A stretch of 64,000 nucleotides of DNA from Spongiibacter taiwanensis (lineage in GTDB: Bacteria; Pseudomonadota; Gammaproteobacteria; Pseudomonadales; Spongiibacteraceae): NCBI RefSeq assembly GCF_023702635.1, contig NZ_CP098455.1, positions 3,224,001 to 3,288,000 on the forward strand, written 5' to 3'. Positions within the stretch are counted from its first letter, which is position 1, and every line of letters starts with the position of its first letter. The translations under genes and the position numbers were made by a program. A model generated the notes under the pieces. The model ran no database searches, was not told the DNA's origin, and saw nothing but the letters and a program-made list of their open reading frames with translations. Below are positions 33,463 to 43,400 of this stretch, piece after piece.

Positions 33463-35541
33463 ATGTCATTTTTTGTGGCGCGAAAAGTCGTGCCGGCTGT
33501 AAAAATGGGACTGTTGTTGTCGCCGCTGGTGGCCAGTGGATTGGCGTTGGCTGAGCATGACAAAAAGGCGGAAAAGGATGTAGAGGAGGTGGTGGTGACC
33601 GCCGCCGGTTACCAGCAGCGGATTATCGATGCGCCGGCTTCGGTATCGGTGGTGACCAACGAAGAGCTGCGCAAGGCTGCCTATAGCACCATTGTAGACG
33701 CGATGTGGGATATCCCCGGGGTGTACCTTACCGGCGGCTCAAACATGCAGGACATCAGTATTCGCGGAATGGATGACAGCTACACCCTGTATCTGGTCGA
33801 TGGTCGTCCCATCTCGGCGGGCCGCTCGGTCAATACCAATGGTGCCGATGGGGGTAAGCAGATTGGCATGCCGCCCCTGTCGATGATCGAGCGAGTTGAG
33901 GTGATTCGCGGGCCAATGTCGAGCCTCTATGGTTCTGAGGCGATGGGCGGCGTGGTGAACGTCATTACCCGGACGACCCCGGAAGATTGGGGCGGTAGTG
34001 TCGCCTACGATTACACCTACTCCCTGAATGATATAAGCAACGACCGCTACAACACCGACTTTTATCTGGGTGGCCCGCTGATTGCGGACAAACTGGGCTT
34101 GGAGTTAAACGGTAGCTTCCAACACATTCAGGAGAGCGATTTTGCCGGCGGTGGCGACAGCGCGGCGAGTAATCCCGATCAGGACATCAAGCGCCTGGGC
34201 GGGAAGCTGAATTGGCGACTGGATGAGGCCAACAAATTTGCGCTGGCCGTAGATCAGTCCACCCTCGATTTCACTCACACCCCGGGCAAGTCCATTCCCG
34301 ATACCGACTCGGAGAGTTCCTACGAGTACGAGAAAGAGCTGCGGACTCTGACCCATGATGGTAATTACGGCAAGCTGTCAGTGAGCACCTATTTGCAACA
34401 GGATTTATCCGAGCGCGTTCAGACCGAGGACAAAAAAGAAGAAATCATTATTCTGAACACCATGGCGACCTATGCGGGTGACCGTCACATTTACACCTTT
34501 GGTGGCCGCTACAAAACCGAAGAGCTTGTCGACGAAACTAACGGTCTGCTGGATGCCAACGTAGAGGGCGCGACCGCGGTGGTGGATCGCTGGATTGGCG
34601 CCGTGTTTGCCGAGGCTGAGTGGCGATTCATTAAAGACGTGGGCCTGACGACCGGGCTGCGTTACGACGACGACGAACTTTTCGGGGGGCACTTTTCGCC
34701 GCGGGTCTACGTGAACTGGCAGGCAGAGGAAAACCTCACCATCAAATCCGGTATCTCTACCGGGTATGCACAGCCTTCTCTGTCCGGTGCTACCGAGGGC
34801 TTTGGTCGGGGTACGGGCGGCGGCGGTTCACCCAACCAATCCCCCGATGGCAATAGCATTTCTCGCGCCTTGATTGTGGGCAACTCGGATCTTAAGCCCG
34901 AAACCAGCGTGAACTATGAGATCGGCGCGTATTACCGAAACAAGCCTGCCCGGGTGACCGCCAGCGCGATGGTTTTTCACACCGACTTTAAAGACAAGAT
35001 TGCTGAAGATAGATACTGCACCAGTGACGGCGTGGATCGGGATGACTGGCAAAACTACACCTGCGATTTTGGCGGCAACACCTATTACTTTTTGAGCACC
35101 CGCAAAAACATTGATGAAGCGGAGATGGAAGGGGTAGAGATGACGTTCTCCTACGGGTTTAGCGATAACCTGCGGGTGAAGGGCAATCTGACTTACACCG
35201 AGTCGGAGCAAAAGACCGGTGAATTTGCTGGTAGCCCACTCAACAAAATTCCCAGAAAAATGGGCAATATCAGCCTGGACTGGGACCCGACGTCAAAGCT
35301 GAATCTGTGGACGCGGCTGAACTACCGGGGTGAAACCTCTGATTACCTTGGCCGGACGAGCATCAGCGATGGCAGTCCCGGTTACTCCTTTGTCGACCTT
35401 GGCGTGTCTTGCTACTTGAATGAAGCCCTGCGCGTGATGGCAGGTGTCTACAACGTTGGCAACAAGGAAATCACCAATGACACTTACGGTGTGGTGCTCG
35501 ATGGACGCCGCCTGACGGTGAGTATGACGCTGGAGTTTTGA
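33463..35541 (+). CDS. TonB-dependent siderophore receptor
   Basis: A 692-residue outer-membrane receptor. The signal peptide ends near SGLALA, followed by a TonB box EEVVVTAAGY, the plug (DISIRGMDDSYTLYLVDGRP; ERVEVIRGPMSSLYGSEAMGG) and a barrel ending in LTVSMTLEF with the C-terminal Phe. The plug is of the FepA/BfrA-like catecholate type. Of three in-frame ATGs, the one at 33463 is preferred because GGAG lies eight bases before it. It is the last gene of the Fur-box operon. Confidence 0.92.
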   Translation: MSFFVARKVVPAVKMGLLLSPLVASGLALAEHDKKAEKDVEEVVVTAAGYQQRIIDAPASVSVVTNEELRKAAYSTIVDAMWDIPGVYLTGGSNMQDISIRGMDDSYTLYLVDGRPISAGRSVNTNGADGGKQIGMPPLSMIERVEVIRGPMSSLYGSEAMGGVVNVITRTTPEDWGGSVAYDYTYSLNDISNDRYNTDFYLGGPLIADKLGLELNGSFQHIQESDFAGGGDSAASNPDQDIKRLGGKLNWRLDEANKFALAVDQSTLDFTHTPGKSIPDTDSESSYEYEKELRTLTHDGNYGKLSVSTYLQQDLSERVQTEDKKEEIIILNTMATYAGDRHIYTFGGRYKTEELVDETNGLLDANVEGATAVVDRWIGAVFAEAEWRFIKDVGLTTGLRYDDDELFGGHFSPRVYVNWQAEENLTIKSGISTGYAQPSLSGATEGFGRGTGGGGSPNQSPDGNSISRALIVGNSDLKPETSVNYEIGAYYRNKPARVTASAMVFHTDFKDKIAEDRYCTSDGVDRDDWQNYTCDFGGNTYYFLSTRKNIDEAEMEGVEMTFSYGFSDNLRVKGNLTYTESEQKTGEFAGSPLNKIPRKMGNISLDWDPTSKLNLWTRLNYRGETSDYLGRTSISDGSPGYSFVDLGVSCYLNEALRVMAGVYNVGNKEITNDTYGVVLDGRRLTVSMTLEF

Positions 35542-35556
35542 GCTGCGGCGGGGCGC

Positions 35557-36114
35557 TTAGCGCGCCTCGCCTTTGGCCCAGGTCAGAACGCGTTGCACGG
35601 AGGTCACCGGCAGCGTGATGGTAATCAGGCGGCTATGGTGCCGCGTTTGATAGATGGTGGCCGTTTCTTCGTCCAGGGCATCTTCAAAAATGGTCACCGA
35701 CAGGCGGATTTTACCCATGCCGTCCACCCGGGTGACCGCCAGATCTTCGATGTGGTTGACCAGTTGCCGGCGGTTGAACTGGTCGCGCAGGCGCAGTCGC
35801 AGGCCACGGGGGTCGCGCCGTGGTCGGATGCCCAGGGTGGCGTCGAGAATCTTGCGGGCGATGGCCGCCAGCTCCACGGGCTTCTCGGCATCGGCCACGG
35901 GCCAGGCAATGCTGCGGCTGAAACAGTCCCGCTTTCGCTTGCTGGTACGTACCACCCGCAGGCGAATAAAGGGCTGGGTGTTGAGCATGGCCGGCATGGC
36001 CTCGATGACATAGCTGTCTTCGGCCAATCGGGTTTCGTCGATAAGCTGATAGGGGCCCAGCGCTCTTAGCGCACTGTCAGTGTCACTGCGGGTGATCAAC
36101 TGCTCTAACATCAT
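35557..36114 (-). CDS. Conserved hypothetical cytoplasmic protein
   Basis: A 185-residue protein, rich in Arg and without signal or membrane segment. No family was recognised. It is convergent with the receptor gene, with only 15 bases between the stops. Composition matches the chromosome. Confidence 0.65.
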   Translation of the reverse strand: MMLEQLITRSDTDSALRALGPYQLIDETRLAEDSYVIEAMPAMLNTQPFIRLRVVRTSKRKRDCFSRSIAWPVADAEKPVELAAIARKILDATLGIRPRRDPRGLRLRLRDQFNRRQLVNHIEDLAVTRVDGMGKIRLSVTIFEDALDEETATIYQTRHHSRLITITLPVTSVQRVLTWAKGEAR

Positions 36115-36501
36115 TTGCTGGTGTCCTTACCCCATCGCAGGAGGCGTGATTTGCGCACATTGTCCGCTGCTGTCTCCGCTTTTATGAACAAAAACATCAA
36201 CAAGCACCGGGTGCAATTGTTATTCATGGCGTCTGCATGATGCAAAGCAAGTTGTGTGCCTTTCATCCCGGTGTCGCTCCCCGATAGCGCAACATATGCG
36301 CGTCCCGCGGCGGCATGTTCTTGGCGCTCCCCGTGGTTTTGTATTCTATGTTAATGATTGTTAAGAGATTATTTCTGGTAAGCGCGGCACTGATCGGCCC
36401 AGGGTGGGCGGTTACGGCGGGTGGGTGACGAGCGATGAGAAATGGCTAGAAATGTGACATAGGTCGGTCTGCCCCAAAATTAGGCGCGCCCGTCGGGGCG
36501 C
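36115..36501. other. Intergenic region, no gene seen
   Basis: About 390 bases. A short AT-rich patch near 36340-36375 (TTAATGATTGTTAAGAG) could be a promoter or a weak regulator site. The right end holds GC-rich inverted segments before the TSUP stop codon that may serve as a terminator. Confidence 0.35.
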
Positions 36502-37254
36502 TCACGCTCCGCCCAGGGCTTTGCCGATAAGCACCAGACCTGAGCCCAACAACAGCAGGCGGCAGATTTGCATAAAGCGGGCTTCGTCCAGTTTGCGTTG
36601 AATCTGATATCCCAGCCACACCCCAAACACCGCCACCGGGATAAGCAGTAGTGACAGCCACAGCAATTCGGCGTGCCACTGACCGTTAATGGCATAGGGG
36701 ACAATTTTAATCAGGTTCATGGCGGCGAAGAACATCGCAGCGGTGGCCAGCCAGCGGCGTTTGGGCATGGCCAGGCTTAGCAGGTAAATATTCAGCGGCG
36801 GGCCACCGGCGTGAACCAGGGTGCTGGTCAAACCCGACAGACTGCCCCACAGGTAGCTCGCCCTCGGCAGCGCCGCCAGGTGTTTGAGCAAGTGGGTCCA
36901 CAAACCGAACAACAGGCACAATAGCCCCAGGCCGATCAGCAGAGCGTTGTCAGGAAGCAGGCCAAACAACAGGCCGCCCGCCGCGATACCCACGACGGCC
37001 GCCGGGATAAGCTTTTTCAGCGTGGGCCAGTCAACATCACGCCAGTAGTAATGAACGGCCTTGGCATCCATCACCAACAGCAGGGGCAGGCACAGGGCGA
37101 CGGCCTGGGATACCGGCATCACCAGGGCCAGCAGCGGCACCGCCAGCACCCCGGCACCGCCGGCAAAACCCGATTTGGAGATGCCGGTTAAGGTGAGGCC
37201 GACCAGCGCCAGCGCCCAAAATGCCGGGCTGGAGAGATAGACCTCGATGGCCAT
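36502..37254 (-). CDS. TSUP (TauE/SafE) family membrane transporter
   Basis: A 250-residue inner-membrane protein with about eight hydrophobic helices. The repeat-like ends GISKSGFAGGAGVLAVPLL and SGLTSTLVHAGGPPLNIYLL are typical of TauE/SafE proteins, which export sulfite, sulfoacetate or related anions. The start codon directly follows the stop of the CPA2 antiporter gene (TAG-ATG), so the two are co-translated. Confidence 0.88.
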   Translation of the reverse strand: MAIEVYLSSPAFWALALVGLTLTGISKSGFAGGAGVLAVPLLALVMPVSQAVALCLPLLLVMDAKAVHYYWRDVDWPTLKKLIPAAVVGIAAGGLLFGLLPDNALLIGLGLLCLLFGLWTHLLKHLAALPRASYLWGSLSGLTSTLVHAGGPPLNIYLLSLAMPKRRWLATAAMFFAAMNLIKIVPYAINGQWHAELLWLSLLLIPVAVFGVWLGYQIQRKLDEARFMQICRLLLLGSGLVLIGKALGGA

Positions 37255-39102
37255 CTAACGGGATTCCTCGGGCGGGCTGGGAGTGGCTTGCTGTGCTTCT
37301 CTGGCGAGCTGCTGGTCCGCAGCCAGCACCTGGCGCAGGTCTTCCAGGCGCTGGCGCACGGCAACCCCGTAACTGCGGTCGTCGCCCCACAGATCGGCGA
37401 GCACCTTGAGGCTTTGCTCGTCGTGGGCTCTGAACAGCTCGCCGGCACGGCTGGCTTGGGCCGCTGACAGCCCCATCAGGCGCAGCGCATCCAGGCCAAG
37501 GTTAAGGGCGGAGTCGAAGGTTTCGCGGCGCAGCCCGTCGATGCCACTGCGCATCAGCTCGTAGGTGTGGCGGCGGTCGATGGCCCGGGCCAGAATCTTG
37601 AGATGGGGGAAGTGGGTCTTGGCGGTGTGAATAATCTCCAGCGTTTTGTCCGGTTCGTCCACGGCGATAATCAGCAGGTTCGCCTCGTCGGCCCCGGCGG
37701 CCGCAAGCAGGTCTTTGCGAGAGGCATCACCGTAAAAAACGGTGTTGCCGAAGCGGCGCACCAACTCCACCTGGCCCGGGCTGTGATCAAGAATGGTTAA
37801 ATGATGTCCCTGGGCGCTGAGCAGGCGACCAATGACCTGACCGAAGCGGCCGTACCCGGCCAGAATGATCTGGCAGGTCGGGGTAATCTCCTTGTCGTAG
37901 TCCGGGCGTGGCTGCTGGGTGGCACGACTCATCAGGCGTTCGTAGAGCAGTATCAGCAGGGGCGAAATCAGCATGGATAGCGCCACTACCAGACTGATGA
38001 GGTTGCCGATTTCGGCGCTGAACACATTGGCGCCCCGGGCCACTGACACCAACACAAAGGCGAATTCGCCGCCCTGGGCCAGGGCCAGGGTGAACAGCAG
38101 CCCCTGGCGGGCGCCCATGCGAAAGATGCTTGCCAGCAGCGCCAGCACGGCCGCTTTGACCAGAAATAGGCCCAGCACCGCGCCCAGCACCAGTACCGGC
38201 TGTTCAAACAGCAGGGGAAAGTCGATATTGGCGCCCACCGTGATAAAGAACAGCCCCAGCAGCAGGCCCTTGAAAGGCTCAATATCGGCCTCCAGCTCGT
38301 GGCGGAATTCACTCTCGGCCAGTACCACCCCAGCCAGAAAGGTGCCCAGTGCGGGCGACAAACCAATGCTGGTCATCAGCGCAGCGATGGCCACCACAAT
38401 CAGCAGGGCAAAGGCGGTAAAAATCTCCCTGAGCCGGGTTTCAGCGATAAACCGAAAAACCGGTGTGGCCAGGTACTTGCCGGCCACCACGATGGCGGCG
38501 ATGGTGCCCAGGGTGACGGCTACCCGCACACTGGCGGGGAGGTTGTGAATCCAGCCTCCGCCGTGATGGCTGTCTGTTCCCACCAGATCGCCGCTGCCGA
38601 GTGCCAACAGCGGCAGCAGGGCGAGGATGGGAATCACGGCAATATCCTGAAATAGCAGTACCGCGAAGGCGTTGTTGCCCGCCTGGGTTTTCAGCAGGCC
38701 CCGCTCGGTGAGTGATTGAATGACGATGGCGGTCGAAGAGAGTGCCAGGGTCATGCCGATGGCCAAGGCCGTTTGCCAGGCCAGCGAATCGATGGTGTTC
38801 AGCAGCAGCGCAATAAGCCCGGTGCTGAGCAGCACTTGCAGGCCGCCGAGACCAAGAATGGGGCGGCGCATTTCCCACAAGCGGCTGGGGCGCAGTTCCA
38901 GGCCGATCAGAAACAGCATCATCACCACCCCGAATTCGGCGAAGTGCATAACCTCGGTCTGATCGCCCAGCAAGTGCAATACATGAGGGCCGATAAGCAC
39001 ACCGGCCAGCAGGTAACCCAGCACCGCACCGAGGCCGAGGCGCTTGGCAATGGGGACCGAGAGAACCGCGGCACAGAGATAAATAACGGCGCTGACTAGC
39101 AT
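37255..39102 (-). CDS. CPA2 monovalent cation:proton antiporter, KefB/KefC type
   Basis: A 615-residue protein. The first 390 residues form about 12 helices of the cation/proton antiporter fold (LAGVLIGPHVLHLLGDQ; SPALGTFLAGVVLAESEFRH). An RCK_N nucleotide-binding domain follows (QIILAGYGRFGQVIGRLLS). It is likely a potassium efflux system; glutathione gating as in E. coli KefC is not shown. AAGGAA lies upstream of the ATG at 39102. An upstream in-frame extension has no ribosome site. Confidence 0.9.
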   Translation of the reverse strand: MLVSAVIYLCAAVLSVPIAKRLGLGAVLGYLLAGVLIGPHVLHLLGDQTEVMHFAEFGVVMMLFLIGLELRPSRLWEMRRPILGLGGLQVLLSTGLIALLLNTIDSLAWQTALAIGMTLALSSTAIVIQSLTERGLLKTQAGNNAFAVLLFQDIAVIPILALLPLLALGSGDLVGTDSHHGGGWIHNLPASVRVAVTLGTIAAIVVAGKYLATPVFRFIAETRLREIFTAFALLIVVAIAALMTSIGLSPALGTFLAGVVLAESEFRHELEADIEPFKGLLLGLFFITVGANIDFPLLFEQPVLVLGAVLGLFLVKAAVLALLASIFRMGARQGLLFTLALAQGGEFAFVLVSVARGANVFSAEIGNLISLVVALSMLISPLLILLYERLMSRATQQPRPDYDKEITPTCQIILAGYGRFGQVIGRLLSAQGHHLTILDHSPGQVELVRRFGNTVFYGDASRKDLLAAAGADEANLLIIAVDEPDKTLEIIHTAKTHFPHLKILARAIDRRHTYELMRSGIDGLRRETFDSALNLGLDALRLMGLSAAQASRAGELFRAHDEQSLKVLADLWGDDRSYGVAVRQRLEDLRQVLAADQQLAREAQQATPSPPEESR

Positions 39103-39353
39103 GATGATGTTCCTTTTGTTGGCCCGCTCACAGACCGATGATGACCACTCCTGGCGCCCGGCGCCGCAACTCAGCAACCGAGTATAAGGTTAGAAAATTA
39201 GATTAAAAACGGAATATGTTGCGGGGTATGGTCGGAAAAATTGATGTTTCTGGGGAGGGAGTAGGGCGGGAGGCGCTGGACGGGAGACGGGCGGCCGGCG
39301 TTCCGGAGACGCAAAAGCTTGACGCTGCCAGCCATGCAGCAACACTAATCTGC

Positions 39354-39577
39354 GTTCTGCGTTCTGCGTTCTGCGTTCTGCGTTCTGCGTTCTGCGTTCT
39401 GCGTTCTGCGTTCTGCGTTCTGCGTTCTGCGTTCTGCGTTCTGCGTTCTGCGTTCTGCGTTCTGCGTTCTGCGTTCTGCGTTCTGCGTTCTGCGTTCTGC
39501 GTTCTGCGTTCTGCGTTCTGCGTTCTGCGTTCTGCGTTCTGCGTTCTGCGTTCTGCGTTCTGCGTTCTGCGTTCTGC
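39354..39577. repeat. Perfect tandem array of 32 GTTCTGC heptamers
   Basis: The unit GTTCTGC repeats without a single mismatch 32 times over 224 bases, with a partial CTGC just before. Perfect identity indicates very recent or ongoing slippage. It lies in non-coding DNA between the convergent-side end of SLC13 and the upstream region of the CPA2 antiporter gene. Confidence 0.95.
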
Positions 39578-39613
39578 GTCGTTCCGGACGCGCTGTTTGC
39601 GAGCCGGAACCCA
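39578..39613. repeat. REP-like repeat, copy C, inverted
   Basis: GTCGTTCCGGACGCGCTGTT and the following GCGAGCCGGAACCCAG match the reverse complement of repeat copies A and B with few differences. It abuts the last heptamer. Confidence 0.7.
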
Positions 39614-39669
39614 GTGGGATTGGACTCTTGCGTCCGACGTGCGACCTCCGACCCAAAGCGCTCACCCAG

Positions 39670-41451
39670 TCACCGCGGCAGCTCCAGCGGCCAGCCAATC
39701 ATCAACACCGCTAAGGTCACCGCCCCGATAAAGATATTCATCGGTATCCCCACTCGCAGAAAGTCGCTGAAGCGATAGTCGCCGGGGCCGTACACCATCA
39801 GGTTGGTCTGGTAGCCCAGTGGCGTGGCGAAGCTGGCTGAGGCGGCCATCATAATGGCGAACACAAAGGGCTCCGGGTTGAGCCCGGCCTGTTCGGCGGT
39901 GCCGAGCACGATGGGCAGCATGATAATGGCGGCAGCATTATTGGTGATGGTTTCGGTGAGCAGCGACACGGTGACGTAGGTGAGCACCAGAATCAGCCAG
40001 GCGCGGCCGTCGCTCAAGGCCACAATATTTTCGGCCAACATGGCGGCCAGGCCCGTCTTTTCAATGGCGCTGCCCAAGGCAAAGGAGGCGGCGATGGTCA
40101 CAATCACCGTCAGATCCAGGCTCTGCTCGGCCTGTTTGACCGAGCAGCACCGGCTGGCGATCATCAGCCCGGCGCCAATCAGCGAGGCATTGAGCATGCT
40201 GATCCAGCCAAGGCCGGCGGCACCCACAATCCCGACGAGTATCGCAAGGGATAGCCAGGCGCGCTCGTGGCGGGGGCGGTCTTGCCCGAGGTCACTGATC
40301 AGCAAAAAATCTTTGTTGTGGCGTTGCCGGCTGACAAAGGCGGGGCGGGCTTCCAGCAGCAGGGTATCGCCGGCTTCAAGCTCAATGGTGCCCAGGTTGC
40401 CTTTGATGCGCTCGCCGTTGCGCGCCACGGCCAAAATGGCAGCGCCGTAACGATCCCGAAAGCGGCTGTCGCGAATGGCCTTGCCGATGGCCTCACAGTG
40501 GGGCGATACCACCGCCTCAACAAGACGCCGCTCGGGGCGCTTCATGCTGAGACTGGCGGATTCGCCGTCGTGATCTGACGGTTCAATGCCGTTAATGCGG
40601 AGCAGATCAGAAATGGCTTCGGTGTCGCCAGCAAAGACCAGCCGGTCGCCACCGCGCAAAATTTCCTCTGAGGGCACTGCGGTGACGATGCTGCCGTCGC
40701 GCTCAATCTCAACCAGGTAAATCCGCTTAAGATTGCGCAGACCGGCATCGACGATGCTCTTGCCGACCAGGGGGCCATTGGCGGCGACTTTTACCTCCAG
40801 GGTGAACTCCCGGAGGTTGTCGACCAGCTCCTCGCTGCCGCGCTGGGGCAGCAGGCGGGGAAAGAATAACCACATGAATACCAGGCCGGCGATGGCGACC
40901 GGTAAACCCACGAGGGTGATGGAAAACAGCGACAGGCCCGGCTGTCCGGTTAGCGCCTGATACTGCCCGTTAACCACCAGATTGGTGCTGGTACCGATCA
41001 GCGTCAGCGTGCCGCCGAGGATTGCCGTATAGCTGAGGGGGATCATCAATTTGCTGGGCGCAATGTTGATTCGCCGTGACCAGCTGTGAATGGCCGGAAT
41101 CATGGTGGCAACGACCGGGGTGTTGTTGAGAAATGCACTCAGCACCACCACCGGGCCAAATATCCGCAGTAACGCTGGGCGCAATCCCTGGGGCTTACCG
41201 AGGACTTTCTCCACCAACAAGTCGATGCCGCCCGAAGCGTGGACACCTGCCGCCACGATAAACATGGCGGCAACGGTAATGAGTCCGCCGTTGGCGAAAC
41301 CGGCAAGCGCCTGCTCCGGATTGAGGACACCGCTCAGGCTCAGCACCGACAGCACAGCCATCATCACAATGTGGGCGGCGATTCGGGTAAAGATGAGGGA
41401 GAGTAGTGCAGAGACGGTGAGGGAGAGGGTCAGCCAAGCCTGCCAATCCAT
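39670..41451 (-). CDS. SLC13/DASS-family permease with two RCK_C domains
   Basis: A 593-residue protein. Two blocks of helices each contain a hairpin-type motif (SAFLNNTPVVATMIPAI; LLTETITNNAAAIIMLPIV; GTSTNLVVNGQY). Between them, about residues 205-385, lie two TrkA-C (RCK_C) domains. Proteins like this move dicarboxylates, sulfate or arsenite with sodium or protons; the substrate is unknown. The ATG at 41451 is chosen as the family starts right before the first helix; AAGGGG lies 11 bases upstream. Confidence 0.88.
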   Translation of the reverse strand: MDWQAWLTLSLTVSALLSLIFTRIAAHIVMMAVLSVLSLSGVLNPEQALAGFANGGLITVAAMFIVAAGVHASGGIDLLVEKVLGKPQGLRPALLRIFGPVVVLSAFLNNTPVVATMIPAIHSWSRRINIAPSKLMIPLSYTAILGGTLTLIGTSTNLVVNGQYQALTGQPGLSLFSITLVGLPVAIAGLVFMWLFFPRLLPQRGSEELVDNLREFTLEVKVAANGPLVGKSIVDAGLRNLKRIYLVEIERDGSIVTAVPSEEILRGGDRLVFAGDTEAISDLLRINGIEPSDHDGESASLSMKRPERRLVEAVVSPHCEAIGKAIRDSRFRDRYGAAILAVARNGERIKGNLGTIELEAGDTLLLEARPAFVSRQRHNKDFLLISDLGQDRPRHERAWLSLAILVGIVGAAGLGWISMLNASLIGAGLMIASRCCSVKQAEQSLDLTVIVTIAASFALGSAIEKTGLAAMLAENIVALSDGRAWLILVLTYVTVSLLTETITNNAAAIIMLPIVLGTAEQAGLNPEPFVFAIMMAASASFATPLGYQTNLMVYGPGDYRFSDFLRVGIPMNIFIGAVTLAVLMIGWPLELPR

Positions 41452-41551
41452 GATGTACGAAACCCCTTGTGGGTAGTGAATAGTGGAGTGCCGGCGCAAT
41501 GCACAGCCCCCGGCTGTGGCCAATATAGTGAGGATTTTGTATTTCGATAAG

Positions 41552-41575
41552 GAATATTATTCGATATAAATATTC
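41552..41575. promoter_or_regulatory. Inverted repeat upstream of the GMC gene
   Basis: GAATATT (41552-41558) and AATATTC (41569-41575) form a perfect palindrome around ten AT-rich bases. It lies in the intergenic region between the divergent SLC13 and GMC genes. It may be an operator or part of a promoter; no regulator is assigned. Confidence 0.45.
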
Positions 41576-41723
41576 TTTTTTGTTCTATTTAAATCTAAGC
41601 GCGCTTACTCTGCCCATGTTGATCGTTGCGGTCTGAGGGTGGTCAGGGCGGTGGCCGCATCCCGCTTTTCTTGCCGGTCGGATAGTGATAAAAAGACGCT
41701 GATGCAATGTTAGCGGTGAGTAT

Positions 41724-43400
41724 ATGAACAATAAAAGGCCAGTGGCCGAGACGGCAGACGGTGATTTCGATGTGGATGTGGTGGTTGTCGGCTCGGGCTT
41801 TGGTGGCAGTGTTGCGGCGCTGAGATTGGCAGAGAAGGGCTACTCGGTCGCAGTGATGGAAATGGGCCGTCGCTGGGACCCGGACACCCTGCCGAAGAGT
41901 AACTGGCGCTTTTGGCGGTTTCTCTGGCGCCCCGGTCTGGCGCTGCGGGGATTCTTCAGTTTGCGGGTATTCCGTCATGTGATGGTCTTGCATGGCAACG
42001 CAGTGGGAGGCGGTTCGGTTACCTATGCCAATACCTTGCTGGTTCCCCCTGAGACGGTGTGGGAGGACGGCAGTTGGCGTGGCCTCGATGACTGGCGCGG
42101 GGCCATGCCCGGTTTTTACCGGCAGGCCAAGCGAATGCTTGGGGTGACGCAAAACCGGCGGATGGGACCGGCCGATTGGACCTTGAAAAAAATCGCCGAC
42201 GAACAGGGTGTGGGCGACACGTTCTATCGTACCGACGTGGCGGTATTTTTTGGCGACGCTGATGATCCGGGCGGGCGAACCTATGACGATCCCTTCTTTG
42301 GCGGTGAAGGCCCGCCGCGCCAGAGCTGCCACGGTTGCGGCAGTTGCATGACGGGCTGTCGCCACAATGCCAAAAACTCGCTGGACAAAAATTACCTGTA
42401 TTTAGCGGAGAAGCGCGGCGCTCAGGTCTTTGCGGAAACCCGGGTCACCGACGTTCGACCCCTGGCCGATGCACAGGGCAATGCTGGCGATGGTAGCCAC
42501 GGTTACCAGATTGAAATTGAAAACAGCCTGGCCTGGTTTCGAAAACATCGCCGCCGGGTTCGGGCACGAAAAGTGGTCTTTGCTGGCGGGTCCCTGGGCA
42601 CCCAGGCATTGTTGTTTCAGCTAAAACAATCGGGTGCCATGCCTAATATTTCTGATGAGCTGGGCAAACGGGTGCGCACCAATGCGGAATCCCTACTGGC
42701 GGTTCGCATGCCTGAGGGACATGACATGTCAAAAGGCATCGCCATCGGGTCGGGTATTTATATCGATAAGGACACCCATATTGAGGCGGTGCGCTACGGC
42801 GCCGGCCACGATCTGATGGGGATGCTGTTCACCCCCCTGACCCACGGGCGACCTGGACCGGGACGAATTGTTTTGTGGTTGCTCGCCTGCGTGAAATTAC
42901 TGCTCCGACGGCCGAAAATTTTTCTGAAAAGTCTGAACCCTCGCGGTTTTGCCCAGCAGTCCATCATCTTCTTATGTATGCAAACCATTGAGGGCCACTT
43001 GAATATGCGGTGGCGACGGCCCTGGTATTTTCCCTTTCGAAAAATGTTGTGCAGCGCTGGTGATCCCATTCCAACCTATATTCCGGCAGCCAATCAATTT
43101 GTGGCAGCTGCGGCGCAGTCCTGTGGCGGTGTGGGGGCCAGCACCCTGACGGAAATTCTGTTTAATGTGCCCGCAACGGCGCACTGCATGGGTGGCTGCG
43201 CCATGGGGGACAGCCCCGAACGGGGCGTTATTGATGCACAGAATGTACTGTTCGGTTACCACAACGCCTATGTCTGTGACGGTTCCATGCTGGGGGCGAA
43301 TTTAGGTGTGAACCCAAGTCTGACCATCACCGCGCTTGCCGAGCGTGCAATGTCCTTTATCCCCGACAAGGGTGATAGCGCGACAAAAACAATGGAATAA
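41724..43400 (+). CDS. GMC-family oxidoreductase, cholesterol-oxidase-like
   Basis: A 558-residue flavoenzyme. The FAD-binding motif VVVVGSGFGGSVAALRLAEKG lies near the N-terminus, and NVPATAHCMGGCAMGD plus GANLGVNPSLTITALAER near the C-terminus match the GMC active-site and FAD regions. The cysteine cluster CHGCGSCMTGCRHNAKNSLD at about residues 200-220 is typical of the bacterial ChoD-like group. It may oxidise a sterol or another alcohol. It is monocistronic. Confidence 0.88.
   Translation: MNNKRPVAETADGDFDVDVVVVGSGFGGSVAALRLAEKGYSVAVMEMGRRWDPDTLPKSNWRFWRFLWRPGLALRGFFSLRVFRHVMVLHGNAVGGGSVTYANTLLVPPETVWEDGSWRGLDDWRGAMPGFYRQAKRMLGVTQNRRMGPADWTLKKIADEQGVGDTFYRTDVAVFFGDADDPGGRTYDDPFFGGEGPPRQSCHGCGSCMTGCRHNAKNSLDKNYLYLAEKRGAQVFAETRVTDVRPLADAQGNAGDGSHGYQIEIENSLAWFRKHRRRVRARKVVFAGGSLGTQALLFQLKQSGAMPNISDELGKRVRTNAESLLAVRMPEGHDMSKGIAIGSGIYIDKDTHIEAVRYGAGHDLMGMLFTPLTHGRPGPGRIVLWLLACVKLLLRRPKIFLKSLNPRGFAQQSIIFLCMQTIEGHLNMRWRRPWYFPFRKMLCSAGDPIPTYIPAANQFVAAAAQSCGGVGASTLTEILFNVPATAHCMGGCAMGDSPERGVIDAQNVLFGYHNAYVCDGSMLGANLGVNPSLTITALAERAMSFIPDKGDSATKTME

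Larger units (their letters stand above)
39103..39669. other. Gene-free region with heptamer array
   Basis: About 570 bases between the antiporter start and the SLC13 stop. It contains the GTTCTGC array and a REP-like repeat copy. Frames open through the array on both strands are a by-product of a stop-free repeat and are not genes. Confidence 0.8.

Noticed and set aside
39354-39577. Possible CRISPR array
   Set aside because: Units are 7 bases long and contiguous, with no spacers and no cas genes.
39216-39731. Long open frame rich in a VLRSAFC heptapeptide repeat, and its opposite-strand counterpart rich in RTQNAER
   Set aside because: Both are created by the stop-free GTTCTGC heptamer array. 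Any frame through it is open, flanks have no ribosome site or homology, and frames exist on both strands at once.
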